Shown here piece after piece: positions 14,379 to 22,622 of a stretch of 30,527 nt of DNA. A model generated the notes under the pieces. It made no database searches, was not told the origin of the DNA, and was given only the letters and a program-made list of their open reading frames with translations. Positions within the stretch are counted from its first letter, which is position 1; each line of letters opens with the position of its first letter. Source of the DNA: an uncultured Collinsella sp. (GTDB lineage: Bacteria; Actinomycetota; Coriobacteriia; Coriobacteriales; Coriobacteriaceae); contig CAAFEX010000067.1 in assembly GCA_900762015.1 (NCBI GenBank), positions 1-30,527 on the forward strand. The letters are read 5' to 3'. A program made the translations under genes and the position numbers.

Positions 14379-15689
14379 ATGGACGAACTTTTTCACGTCA
14401 GCGAGCGCAAGTCCACAATCGGGACCGAACTCCGCGCTGGACTGACAACATTCCTGGCGATGGCCTACATCATCGCCGTCAACCCCGCGGTGCTCTCGGG
14501 CGCCGGCATCAATGCGGGAGCGCTCGCCTGCGCCACCTGCCTGGGCGCCGGCATCATGACCATCTGCATGGGCATCTTCGCCAACCGCCCGCTCGCCTGC
14601 GCGTCGGGCTTAGGCGTCAACGCGATGATCGCTGGAATCACCACCACCGTCTGCGGCGGTGACTGGCACGTGGCCATGAGCGTCATCTTCCTTGAGGGCG
14701 TCGTCATCTTGCTGCTCGTGCTTTGTGGCCTGCGCGAGGCCATCATGGACGCCATCCCGGTTGTCCTGCGTCACGCCATCTCGGTGGGTCTGGGCCTGTT
14801 CATCGCCATGATTGGCCTGTGCGATGCCGGCATTATCACCGCTGGCGCCGGTACACTCGTCGGTCTGGGCGACATCACCTCCCCCACCTTCATCGTCGGC
14901 ATCATCTCCATCCTGGTGACGGTCGCCCTCGCCTGCCGCAACGTCCCCGGCTCGCTGCTCATCGGCATCGTCGTCGCCGTCATCGCCGGTATCCCCCTAG
15001 GTGTGACCCAGGCTCCGACCGGTATCATCGCCCCGCTCGACTTCTCGAGCATCGGTGGCCCCATCGCCGACGCCGGCGGCGTGCCCGCCATCGTCAAGGT
15101 CCTTACCGACCCCACGCTCCTCATCATCTCGTTCTCGCTGCTCATGAGTGACTTCTTCGACACCATGGGCACCGCGATGGCCGTGGCCAAGCAGGGCGAG
15201 TTCCTCACCGACGACGGCAACGTCGAGAATATCAAAGAGATCCTGATCGTCGACTCCGCCGCCGCTGCTGTGGGCGGTTTCATGGGCGTCTCCTCCATCA
15301 CCACCTTCGTCGAGTCCACCTCTGGCGCTGCCGACGGTGGCCGCACGGGCCTCACCTCCGTCACCACCGGCGTGCTGTTCATTCTCGCCGCGTTCTTCTC
15401 CCCTATCGTCACCATCGTTTCCAGCGCCGCCACCTGCGGTGCTCTGGTCTACGTTGGCTACCTCATGATGAGCGAGGCCTCCGAGATCGACTGGTCCGAC
15501 GTGTCGCAGGGTTTCCCGGCGTTCATGATTGTCGCCGGCGTGCCCTTCACCTACTCCATCTCTGCCGGCATTGGCCTGGGCTTTATCGCCTACGTGATCG
15601 TCGCGCTCTTTAAGGGCGAGGCCTCCAAGATCAAGCCGCTCATGTGGATCGCAGCCCTTGCCTTCCTCGTCTACTTCTTCGTAGCGTAA
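14379..15689 (+). CDS. AzgA-type NCS2 purine permease (guanine/hypoxanthine/adenine)
   Basis: A 436-residue membrane protein with about 13 hydrophobic segments. It has the AzgA/PbuG start (ERKSTIGTELRAGLTTFLAM, then AYIIAVNP), the segment ASGLGVNAMIA, the central SDFFDTMGTAMAVA and the C-terminal SSITTFVESTSGAADGGRTG, all typical of H+-coupled purine importers. The ATG at 14379 follows AAGGAAAGGG; a GTG at 14322 is also in frame but without a ribosome site. It is divergent from the deformylase-like gene and ends at a strong terminator. I looked for a purine riboswitch in 14186-14378 and did not find the expected conserved bases. Confidence 0.92.
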   Translation: MDELFHVSERKSTIGTELRAGLTTFLAMAYIIAVNPAVLSGAGINAGALACATCLGAGIMTICMGIFANRPLACASGLGVNAMIAGITTTVCGGDWHVAMSVIFLEGVVILLLVLCGLREAIMDAIPVVLRHAISVGLGLFIAMIGLCDAGIITAGAGTLVGLGDITSPTFIVGIISILVTVALACRNVPGSLLIGIVVAVIAGIPLGVTQAPTGIIAPLDFSSIGGPIADAGGVPAIVKVLTDPTLLIISFSLLMSDFFDTMGTAMAVAKQGEFLTDDGNVENIKEILIVDSAAAAVGGFMGVSSITTFVESTSGAADGGRTGLTSVTTGVLFILAAFFSPIVTIVSSAATCGALVYVGYLMMSEASEIDWSDVSQGFPAFMIVAGVPFTYSISAGIGLGFIAYVIVALFKGEASKIKPLMWIAALAFLVYFFVA

Positions 15690-15716
15690 CGGCATAGTCT
15701 GCCGAAGCAAAACAAC

Positions 15717-15757
15717 AAGGCGCGGAGTCGCATCGAGCGGCTCCGCGCCTTTCTTTT
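15717..15757 (+). terminator. Rho-independent terminator of the purine permease gene
   Basis: AAGGCGCGGAG (15717-15727) pairs with CTCCGCGCCTT (15741-15751) and is followed by TCTTTT. It starts 28 bases after the permease stop codon. Confidence 0.85.
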
Positions 15758-15826
15758 AGCGTCTGCCCCCGCGCCAGCGTGCGACAATTGAGGCTGTCAA
15801 TATCACAACACCGAGAGAAGCCTGCC

Positions 15827-16492
15827 TTGGAAGCGCATCATAAGCAGATAACCGTTTATTCAGAGTGTGTGGAAGGCGCGCCCGTCATCTACCTTCCCGT
15901 GGTTATGGGCGACGGTAGTGAAGTCTACGAGCGCTGCCGAGAGCTCGACTGCCCGCCCTTCACCCTTGCCGCCATTGGAGGACTCGATTGGAATCGCGAG
16001 CTGAGCCCCTGGGAATGCGACGGAACTATACGAGATGCCGAGCCCTTTGGCGGACAGGCGTCTGAGTTTCTCGATGAGCTGCTGAATCAGATAATCCCAG
16101 AGGCCGAATCATCACTTCCCTGCCCGCCCACCTGGCGCGGCATTGCCGGCTACTCGTTGGCGGGTCTTTTTTCACTGTGGGCACTTTGGCAAACAGATGT
16201 CTTTGAGCGCGCGGCAAGTGCATCGGGGTCGCTGTGGTTCCCCGGCTTTATCGACTACGCGCGCGAGCGCACGATGACAGCCACGCCCGACGCCGCCTAT
16301 CTGTCGCTCGGTAAAAAGGAAACCAAGACGCCCAACCGCATGATGCGGCACGTACTCGACGATACGCGTGCGATGGAAGAGCTGTTTATCGAGCGTGACA
16401 TTCCAACAACGCTGGAGCTCAACCCCGGCAATCACTTTGCCCAAACTGACCTGCGCATGGCGCGCGGCATCCACTGGATACTGACGCATTAA
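15827..16492 (+). CDS. Alpha/beta hydrolase, esterase-like
   Basis: A 221-residue cytoplasmic alpha/beta hydrolase without a signal peptide. The nucleophile elbow is GYSLAG (GxSxG), preceded by RGIAGYS and followed by FSLWALWQTDVF as in the esterase D/enterochelin-esterase superfamily. The late NPGNHFAQTDLR supplies the catalytic His. The substrate is unknown. The start is uncertain: the TTG at 15827 has GAGAGAAG six bases upstream, whereas the longest frame begins with GTG at 15779 directly after the terminator. The gene is monocistronic, after the AzgA permease and convergent with the UraA permease. Confidence 0.8.
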   Translation: MEAHHKQITVYSECVEGAPVIYLPVVMGDGSEVYERCRELDCPPFTLAAIGGLDWNRELSPWECDGTIRDAEPFGGQASEFLDELLNQIIPEAESSLPCPPTWRGIAGYSLAGLFSLWALWQTDVFERAASASGSLWFPGFIDYARERTMTATPDAAYLSLGKKETKTPNRMMRHVLDDTRAMEELFIERDIPTTLELNPGNHFAQTDLRMARGIHWILTH

Positions 16493-16532
16493 AAATGGCG
16501 TCCACGCGTACATACGCATGGACGCCATTTTT
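16491..16532. terminator. Bidirectional terminator between the esterase and the UraA-type permease
   Basis: Arms of 19 bases at 16491-16509 and 16514-16532 pair with one mismatch (AAAAATGGCGTCC and its complement) around a four-base loop. The A and T runs at the ends allow termination on both strands. It overlaps the esterase stop codon and lies 20 bases from the permease stop. Confidence 0.85.
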
Positions 16533-16552
16533 AATTTGGCTGAACGCAGCTA

Positions 16553-17887
16553 CTATTCAGCAGTCTCCTCAAGCTCGGAAGTATCGAACTCAAAGTCATT
16601 ACCGGGCAGGATGGCGTTGAGCACAATGCCCACCAGCGAGCCCACGGCAAGGCCCGAAAGCGAAATCGTCACGCCGCCCAGCTCCAGCACAATGGCACCG
16701 GCGGTACTGTAGGCAATGCCGAGCGAAAGCACGAGCACCAGAGCCGCCACCAGCACGTTGCGGTTGTTCTGGAAATCAACCTGATTCTCGATGAGGTTAC
16801 GCACGCCAACGGCGCTGATCATGCCGTAGAGCACGAGCGACACACCGCCGATAACGCACGCCGGCATGGCGGCAATCACCGCAGCAAACTTGGGGCAGAA
16901 CGAAAGCACAATGGCGCAGCAGGCGGCAATGCGAATCACACGCGGGTCGAACACACGCGTAAGCGCAAGCACGCCGGTGTTCTCGCCATACGTGGTGTTG
17001 GCCGGAGCGCCAAAGAGCGACGCCAAGATGGTCGCCAGGCCATCGCCGAGTAGGGTACGGTGCAGACCGGGATCGGCAATGTAATTGCGTTCGCAGGTAG
17101 AGCCAATGGCGGAGATATCGCCAATGTGCTCAATCATGGTCGCAAAGGCCAGCGGCATGATGGTGATGATGGCCGTCGTGGCAAGACCGCTATCGAACTG
17201 CGGGCCAAAGAGCGCAAACACGGTGTTGTCCCACACGATGGGCAGACCGACCCAGGGGGCGGCTGCGACGCCAGAGAAGTCGACCTCGCCCAACGCGGCC
17301 GCAACGGCATAGCTCACCACAACGCCCAGCAAAATCGGCACGATCTTGACCATGCCGCGGCCCCAGATGTTGCAGATGATGATCACGGCCACAGCGATAA
17401 CGGCGACAAGCCAGTTGGTCTGGCAGTTGGCAATGGCAGAGCTCGCCAGGATCAGGCCGATGGAAATGACGATGGGGCCGGTCACCACCGGCGGAAAGAA
17501 GCGCATGACGCGCTTGGCGCCAAAGGCGCGGAACAGGGCCGCAAGCACCGGATAGAGCAGGCCGGCGCAGGCAACGCCCAGGCAGGCGTAGGGCAAAAGC
17601 TCGGCCTCGCCGTTGGGTGCAATGGCGGCATAACCCGCGATAAAGGCAAACGACGAGCCCAGAAACGCGGGCACCTTACCGCGCGATAGAAAATGAAACA
17701 GCAGCGTGCCGATGCCGGCGAACAGAAGCGTCGCCGAAACGGAAAGGCCGGTGAGCACGGGCACGAGCACCGTGGCTCCGAACATCGCAAACATGTGTTG
17801 CAAACCCAACACGAACATGCGCGGGCGGCCGAGCGACGATGCATCGTAGATGGCATCGGTGACGGCGGGCGTCGAGGATTGGGACAT
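16553..17887 (-). CDS. uraA: UraA/PyrP-type uracil (nucleobase) permease
   Basis: A 444-residue NCS2 protein with 14 expected helices. It shows the family start GLQHMFAMFGATVLVP, the conserved region HIGDISAIGSTCERNY with the substrate-contacting Glu before it (MIEHIGD), and GAPANTTYGENTGVLALTRV, which is typical of the uracil branch of the family. It imports uracil, probably with protons. The ATG at 17887 follows AAAGGA. It is convergent with the esterase gene. About 120 bases separate it from the YxjG-like gene upstream, with no site there that I can name. Xanthine as substrate is less likely given the PyrP-like motifs. Confidence 0.92.
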   Translation of the reverse strand: MSQSSTPAVTDAIYDASSLGRPRMFVLGLQHMFAMFGATVLVPVLTGLSVSATLLFAGIGTLLFHFLSRGKVPAFLGSSFAFIAGYAAIAPNGEAELLPYACLGVACAGLLYPVLAALFRAFGAKRVMRFFPPVVTGPIVISIGLILASSAIANCQTNWLVAVIAVAVIIICNIWGRGMVKIVPILLGVVVSYAVAAALGEVDFSGVAAAPWVGLPIVWDNTVFALFGPQFDSGLATTAIITIMPLAFATMIEHIGDISAIGSTCERNYIADPGLHRTLLGDGLATILASLFGAPANTTYGENTGVLALTRVFDPRVIRIAACCAIVLSFCPKFAAVIAAMPACVIGGVSLVLYGMISAVGVRNLIENQVDFQNNRNVLVAALVLVLSLGIAYSTAGAIVLELGGVTISLSGLAVGSLVGIVLNAILPGNDFEFDTSELEETAE

Positions 17888-18010
17888 GGAAGTCCTTTCA
17901 TGATGGAAGGGCGATCAGGCATATCGGATAACCTGCCCGAACGATACGATCCGAACCATTGTACGTGATACGCCATGTCTCGCACGCGCCGTCACCTGCA
18001 AACGGTAGCG

Positions 18011-19144
18011 TTACTTCCAAACGCGCTCGGAAATGCGCTTGACCAGCGCGATCTTTGCCCACTGTTCGTCCTCGGTCAGTTTGTTGCCAATCTCACAGCT
18101 GGCAAAGCCGCACTGGGGCGACAGGTACAGGTTCTCGAGCGGCACATACTTTGCGGCCTCGTGGATACGTTCGACGATAACGTCCTCGTCCTCAAGCTCA
18201 GCCGCCTTTGTAGTGATCAGTCCCAGCACCACCTTCTTGCCGGGGGCAACGTACTTGAGCGGCTCAAAACCACCGGCGCGGGGCGTGTCGAACTCCAGAT
18301 AGAACGCATCGACGTTCTCATGTGCGAACAGGTACGGCGCGATGGGGTCGTAGCCGCCCTCAAAAGCATAGGTGGAGTGATAGTTGCCGCGGCACACGTG
18401 CGTGTTGATAACCAGATCGTCGGGCTTGCCCGCGATGGCAGCATTGTTGAGCGCCACGCCCAGCTCGCTCACCTTTTGCAGGTCAACCGGACTCATGCCG
18501 GTCTTGGACACAAAGTCGGTATCGCAATAGATGCCCCAGGTGCAGTCATCAAATTGGATGTTGCGGCAGCCCGCGGCATACAGGTCGGCAATCACGGTGC
18601 GGTATGCTGCGGCAATGGCATCGGCGAGCTCTTCGTCGGTCTTATAGACGGCGCGCAGGCTCTCCTGCTGGCCATCACAGCGGTCGAGTGTGACTTCGGA
18701 GAACGTCTGGATCGGCGCCGGAATGGTCTGGCGCGCGATCTGGCCCTCACCCTCGAGCAACTTGACAAATTTGAAGTGCTCGACGAACGGATGGTTCTCG
18801 CCGCTAATGGGACCGGTTACCACGGCGGTGTCGGCGGTAGTCTCCTCATCGTGAAACATGTAGCCCGTGCGCGAGGCGCGGCGCTCAATGCCGTTGAGTC
18901 CCCACATAAAATCGAGGTGCCAGTAGCTGCGGCGGAACTCGCCATCGGTAATCACCTGCAGGCCGGCAGCCTTCTGCTTGGCCACTAAGTCGCGGATGGC
19001 CTCGTCCTCGACGGCCTTAAGGCCGGAAGCGTCGAGTTTACCCGCGACATAGGCGGCACGGGCATCCTTTACAGCCTGCGGACGAAGAAAACTGCCGACG
19101 ATATCGGCGCGAAACGGCGCGTTCGGTTGAATCGAAGTGCTCAT
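18011..19144 (-). CDS. MetE C-terminal-like (YxjG/YxjH family) methyltransferase
   Basis: A 377-residue protein matching only the catalytic C-terminal half of cobalamin-independent methionine synthase. Zinc ligands are visible as H249 and C251 (INTHVCRGN), E284 (YLEFD) and C345 (SPQCGFAS). Such short MetE homologues (B. subtilis YxjG, YxjH) transfer a methyl group to a thiol, probably homocysteine, but their methyl donor is not firmly known. The start ATG at 19144 follows AAGGGAG; a longer frame begins at 19162. The gene is downstream of a LysR regulator on the same strand, with a Met-box-like palindrome between them, which supports a role in methionine or sulfur metabolism. Confidence 0.88.
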   Translation of the reverse strand: MSTSIQPNAPFRADIVGSFLRPQAVKDARAAYVAGKLDASGLKAVEDEAIRDLVAKQKAAGLQVITDGEFRRSYWHLDFMWGLNGIERRASRTGYMFHDEETTADTAVVTGPISGENHPFVEHFKFVKLLEGEGQIARQTIPAPIQTFSEVTLDRCDGQQESLRAVYKTDEELADAIAAAYRTVIADLYAAGCRNIQFDDCTWGIYCDTDFVSKTGMSPVDLQKVSELGVALNNAAIAGKPDDLVINTHVCRGNYHSTYAFEGGYDPIAPYLFAHENVDAFYLEFDTPRAGGFEPLKYVAPGKKVVLGLITTKAAELEDEDVIVERIHEAAKYVPLENLYLSPQCGFASCEIGNKLTEDEQWAKIALVKRISERVWK

Positions 19145-19230
19145 AGATATCTCCCTTTGCATTGGTTGCTTTACTGGGACAGAGTATGAGCGCTCATATG
19201 GTCATCGTAAAATATACGTTTATAACAGTT

Positions 19231-19253
19231 TGATATAGATGCTTCCTATATCA
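19231..19253. promoter_or_regulatory. Met-box-like palindrome TGATATAG-N7-CTATATCA
   Basis: A perfect eight-base inverted repeat with a seven-base centre, in the 155-base gap between the LysR gene and the MetE-like gene. The TATAG-N7-CTATA half-sites and spacing match the outer part of the Met-box described for MtaR/MetR-type LysR regulators of streptococci; the central TTTNAAA is not kept. It is probably the site at which the neighbouring LysR protein controls the MetE-like gene. Weak terminator function is the alternative. Confidence 0.5.
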
Positions 19254-19299
19254 GTCTGGACTGTCATAAAGAGACTTGAACCGTGCGGAGCACAGCAGC

Positions 19300-20196
19300 C
19301 TAGATATGCTGACGAATCGCGTCGATATAGGCCCGACCGTAGCGCGTGAGCGTCGTGTTCTTGCGCGTGATGATGCCAATCTCCATGTACTCGTCCACAT
19401 CGAGCGGAATCGAGATAATGCCGGGGCCGTTGAGTTCGTGGCTGATCACGCCCGAGCATACCGTGTAGCCGTTGAGGCCCATGGCCAAATTGAACAACGT
19501 CGCACGGTCGCGCACGCGGATATTTTTGCGACGCTCGAACGTCGAGGTCAGCTCCTCGGAATAGTAAAACGAGTTGTAGCTGCCCTGCTCGTAGGACAGG
19601 AACGGGTAGTCTTCCAGATCCTCGAGCGTCACGCTGGAGCGGCCCGCCAGCGGATGGTCGGCGCACACGAAGACATGCGGCGCGGCGCAGAAGAGTCCTT
19701 CGAACACGAGCTCGTTGGCCGCCAGCATGCGCTCGATGACCTCGCGATTGTGCTCCGACAGATACAGGATGCCGAGCTCGCTTTTCATATGCGCGACATC
19801 CTCGATAATCTCGTGGGTCTGCTCCTCGCGCAGGGTAAAGTCGTAACGCGCGGCATCGAACTCGCGGATCACGTCAACAAACGCGTTAACGGCGAAGGAA
19901 TAATGCTGGCAGCTCACACTAAAGTGCGGCACCTGCTCGGATGCGCCCTTGTACTTGCCCTCGAGTAGGTCGGCCTGGTCGAGTACCTGACGCGCGTAGC
20001 CCAAGAAGGTCTCGCCTTCCTCGGACACAATGACGCCCTTGTTGGTGCGCTCAAAGATGTGCACACCCATCTCGTTTTCGAGATCGCGAATCGACGCGGT
20101 AATCGAAGGCTGCGACACAAAGAGCCGGCGCGAGGCCTCGGTGATGCTGCCGCATTCGGCAACCTTAACAACATACCTGAGCTGCTGAAGCTTCAT
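19300..20196 (-). CDS. LysR-family transcriptional regulator (CysB/CmbR-like)
   Basis: A 298-residue LTTR with HTH MKLQQLRYVVKVAECGSITE, SRRLFVSQPSITASIRDLE and an effector domain from about 90. The long effector domain with an aromatic QGSYNSFYYSEEL segment is like CmbR-type sulfur and methionine regulators, but this is only resemblance. The ATG at 20196 follows AGGGAG six bases upstream; the open frame to 20403 is coding shadow of the HAD gene. It starts ten bases after the HAD phosphatase stop, so the two are cotranscribed. It precedes the MetE-like gene, its likely target. Confidence 0.92.
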   Translation of the reverse strand: MKLQQLRYVVKVAECGSITEASRRLFVSQPSITASIRDLENEMGVHIFERTNKGVIVSEEGETFLGYARQVLDQADLLEGKYKGASEQVPHFSVSCQHYSFAVNAFVDVIREFDAARYDFTLREEQTHEIIEDVAHMKSELGILYLSEHNREVIERMLAANELVFEGLFCAAPHVFVCADHPLAGRSSVTLEDLEDYPFLSYEQGSYNSFYYSEELTSTFERRKNIRVRDRATLFNLAMGLNGYTVCSGVISHELNGPGIISIPLDVDEYMEIGIITRKNTTLTRYGRAYIDAIRQHI

Positions 20197-20206
20197 GACG
20201 TTCTCC

Positions 20207-21115
20207 CTAGACGTTCGTGGCACCAAGACCCGCCGCGTCCACCTGGCGCATAAACGACGGCATCTCCCCCGTCGCGGCGCAGGCGGCAATCTGATGCAGA
20301 GCCCCGGCGACCGCATCATCTGCCGCAGCGCCGATATGCCAGCGCGCCGCCGCCGTGACGGCCTCGTTGGCATTGGCGACTGCAACGGAGTTGGGAACGG
20401 CATTGATCATGGGCAGATCGTTATCGGAATCGCCAAACACGGCCACCTCGTCGGGCATCAGGCCCAAAGCGCGCGCCAGCTCCAGCGCAGCGCAGCCCTT
20501 GTCCCAACCAGCCGGAAGGATGTCGAACAGGCGCACTCGGTTGTTGGGAAACACAAGCGAGAGTTCCGGCACCTCAGCTGCAACGCGCTCGCGTAGCTCC
20601 GCGAGCCCCTCACGCGAACGGGCACTCCAGATATTCGCCTTAAACACCGTCGCGTCATCGACGACGGGACGGCACGGAGCCTCTTCGCCTTTGAGCCACG
20701 CATTGCCGCCCGACTCCATAGCGCGACGCACACGCTCGGGATTGCTCGTCACGCAGTAGGCATCGTTGCCCCAAAAGTCATCGCCCAGGCTATAGACTTT
20801 TAGAAATGTATCGTCGGTCTCTTGCTCCAGATAGTCAGCCAAACGCATCAGGGCATCGTTGTCGATTGCGTGCGAGGCGACTACTTCGCCGTCGACAAAC
20901 ATCACCTGGCCGTTACAGAACGCGCCAGTCGAAAAACACTCGGAACGGTTTTTGAACATCCAGCCCATCGCGGACGGCTGACGGCCCGAAACCGGACCAA
21001 AGTGCAAACCCGCCGCCTGCATGGCATGAATACCCTCAATGGCGTAGTCGCTGACACCGTCATGTCCAGCCGGAATCAGCGTATCGTCCATATCGGTCAG
21101 CACAAGTTTGATCAT
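20207..21115 (-). CDS. Cof-type HAD-superfamily phosphatase
   Basis: A 302-residue HAD hydrolase of the Cof/IIB type, acting on sugar phosphates, PLP or similar small phosphates. Motif I is TDMDDTL (nucleophile D8, acid D10), motif II lies in GPVSGRQ, the motif III lysine is in GWDKGCA, and motif IV is FGDSDNDLPM. A C2 cap domain fills the middle. The start ATG at 21115 follows GGGGGA; the longer frame to 21214 runs into the inverted repeat. The last codons are ten bases from the LysR start, so an operon is likely, though a functional link is not obvious. The substrate cannot be predicted. Confidence 0.92.
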   Translation of the reverse strand: MIKLVLTDMDDTLIPAGHDGVSDYAIEGIHAMQAAGLHFGPVSGRQPSAMGWMFKNRSECFSTGAFCNGQVMFVDGEVVASHAIDNDALMRLADYLEQETDDTFLKVYSLGDDFWGNDAYCVTSNPERVRRAMESGGNAWLKGEEAPCRPVVDDATVFKANIWSARSREGLAELRERVAAEVPELSLVFPNNRVRLFDILPAGWDKGCAALELARALGLMPDEVAVFGDSDNDLPMINAVPNSVAVANANEAVTAAARWHIGAAADDAVAGALHQIAACAATGEMPSFMRQVDAAGLGATNV

Positions 21116-21152
21116 AGAGTCCCCCGTCATTTTCACCGTATCCATTGTAACG

Positions 21153-21254
21153 ACCTGCCAATAAGGGACAGGTTTATTTTGGCAGGTTTTATCTGGGAAA
21201 ATGCAACGCCCCAATTGCCACCTGCCAAAATAAACCTGTCTCTATTTGGCAGGT
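21153..21254. repeat. Long REPIN-like inverted repeat with palindromic arms
   Basis: Two 35-base arms (21153-21187 and 21220-21254) are reverse complements with three mismatches, around a 32-base spacer. Each arm is itself flanked by ACCTGCCAA and TTGGCAGGT, so the element is nested palindromes with core GACAGGTTTATTTT. This is the layout of REP doublets (REPINs) mobilised by RAYT transposases in other bacteria. No transposase is present in the window. It sits between the divergent HAD gene and the TPP riboswitch and would cover the thiamine operon's -35 region. Confidence 0.7.
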
Positions 21255-21281
21255 GCGCTAGTATAGGGAGCAACAGATTCG

Positions 21282-21373
21282 ATGCGGGAGTGCCGGCGGT
21301 GCAAACCACAAGGCTGAGAGGGCATGGGGCCCAATCCTTTGAACCTGTCAGTTAATGCTGGCGTAGGGAGCAT
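21282..21373 (+). promoter_or_regulatory. TPP riboswitch (THI element)
   Basis: The conserved THI-box is complete. P1 closes with ATGC (21282-21285) and GCAT (21370-21373). GGGAGTGCC follows P1, CTGAGA is at 21314-21319, CCTTTGAACCTG at 21336-21347, then GTTAATGCTGGCGTAGGGA up to 21369. It binds thiamine pyrophosphate and here acts on a terminator placed directly downstream, so high TPP turns the thiamine salvage operon off. Confidence 0.96.
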
Positions 21374-21384
21374 GCCGCCTTTAC

Positions 21385-21417
21385 AGGGGCGCTGTCTATG
21401 CACAGCGCCCCTTTTCT
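21385..21417 (+). terminator. Terminator in the expression platform of the TPP riboswitch
   Basis: AGGGGCGCTGT (21385-21395) pairs perfectly with ACAGCGCCCCT (21402-21412), followed by TTTCT. It lies between the aptamer and the thiM ribosome site (AAGGAGG at 21423-21429), so control is by transcription attenuation. Confidence 0.85.
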
Positions 21418-21437
21418 ATGCCAAGGAGGCATGTGCA

Positions 21438-22277
21438 GTGATTGATTCGGAACAGCTTAAGCAACATATGGTCAAGGCCGTGGAGGAGATTCGCGCCACC
21501 AATCCGATGGCGGGCTCCATCACCAACACGGTGACGATCGACTTTGTCGCCAACGCGCAACTCGCCGTGGGCGGATCGGCCGCCATGGTCTATCTGCCCG
21601 ACGAGGGCGAGGCACTCGTTGCCGGCGGCGGCGCCATCTATCTCAATATGGGCACGCTCTTCCCCATCTACGAGCAGACGATTCCCCGCGCAGCCAAGGC
21701 GGCACACGACTCCGGCAAGCCCTGGGTGCTCGATCCGGTGGGCCTGGGCATCGGCAGCCTACGCACCCAGTTGGTAAACGAGCTCAAGCAGTACAAGCCC
21801 GCCATCGTGCGCGGCAACGCCTCCGAGATCATCGCGCTCGCCGGCCTGTGGGGTCTTGAGGGCGAGGCGGCTGATCTGAGCCGTGTACGCGGTGTCGATA
21901 CCACTGACACGGTAGACGCTGCCCGCGATGCCGCCGTGGCGCTCGCCCGCTACACCGGCGGCGCCGTTGTGGTCTCGGGCGAAGTCGACCTGATTACCGA
22001 CGGCACGACCGTGGCCAAGTCCCACGGCGGCAGCCCGCTCATGTCCAAGATCACCGGTTGCGGCTGCTCACAGGGCGGCGTGCTAGCCGTGTACGCCTGT
22101 GCCGCTGACCCGTTTACGGCAGCCATCTGCGGCACCGCCGTCTACAACGTTGCCGGCACGCGTGCCGCCGCCGTCGCCGATGCCCCGGCAAGCTTTAAGG
22201 TCGCCTTTATCGACGAACTCTACCGCGCGACCGCCCAAGACATTGCCGATAACCGACTCGAGCTCGAGGAGGCATAG
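21438..22277 (+). CDS. thiM: Hydroxyethylthiazole kinase ThiM
   Basis: ThiM phosphorylates the thiazole alcohol THZ for thiamine salvage. The 279-residue product shows the ribokinase-like fold signatures: NPMAGSITNTVTIDFVANA, VLDPVGLG, VRGNASEIIALAG and the KITGCGC site with C210. I start at the GTG at 21438, eight bases after AAGGAGG; an ATG at 21324 is in frame but lies inside the riboswitch and before the terminator, so it is not used. The ATG at 21431 is out of frame. It is the first gene of a three-gene operon and is three bases from the next gene. The operon has no thiC, thiG or thiD, so it serves salvage of thiazole and pyrimidine parts. Confidence 0.96.
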   Translation: MIDSEQLKQHMVKAVEEIRATNPMAGSITNTVTIDFVANAQLAVGGSAAMVYLPDEGEALVAGGGAIYLNMGTLFPIYEQTIPRAAKAAHDSGKPWVLDPVGLGIGSLRTQLVNELKQYKPAIVRGNASEIIALAGLWGLEGEAADLSRVRGVDTTDTVDAARDAAVALARYTGGAVVVSGEVDLITDGTTVAKSHGGSPLMSKITGCGCSQGGVLAVYACAADPFTAAICGTAVYNVAGTRAAAVADAPASFKVAFIDELYRATAQDIADNRLELEEA

Positions 22278-22280
22278 GCC

Positions 22281-22622
22281 ATGTCCGATCCCGCAACCAA
22301 TACCGGCATGAACACGCTCGTCGCCGTGGCCATCGCCCCCTGCGGCACCGGCGACGAGCTGTCCGCCGAGGTCGCCGAGGTCGTGCGCGTCATTCGCGAG
22401 AGCGGCCTTCCCAACCGCACCACCTCGATGTTCACCGAGATCGAGGGCGACTGGGACGAGGTCATGCAGGTCGTGCGCGACGCAACCTTTGTGTTGGCGA
22501 GCAAGAGCATCCGCACCGAAGTCGTGCTCAAAGCCGATATTCGACCCGGATTTACCGACACCATGACCGGCAAGCTCGAGCGCATGGAAGCACAGATCAA
22601 AAAGCAGGAGGAAGCACGATGA
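22281..22622 (+). CDS. Thiamine-binding DUF77 protein (MTH1187/YqgV family)
   Basis: A 113-residue protein of the MTH1187/YkoF-like ferredoxin fold. Typical segments are the N-terminal VAVAIAPCGTGDELSAEV, the central TTSMFTEIEGDWDEVMQVV and KSIRTEVVLKADIRPG. Members bind thiamine or its hydroxymethylpyrimidine part and are found in TPP-riboswitch operons. Here it lies between thiM and thiE, with three bases before and a four-base overlap after, so it is translationally coupled to both. It may bind HMP or thiamine for trafficking or sensing; its exact role is not established. Confidence 0.88.
   Translation: MSDPATNTGMNTLVAVAIAPCGTGDELSAEVAEVVRVIRESGLPNRTTSMFTEIEGDWDEVMQVVRDATFVLASKSIRTEVVLKADIRPGFTDTMTGKLERMEAQIKKQEEAR

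Noticed and set aside
21324..21437. Upstream ATG start for ThiM
   Set aside because: It falls inside the TPP aptamer and before the terminator; GTG at 21438 has a strong ribosome site.
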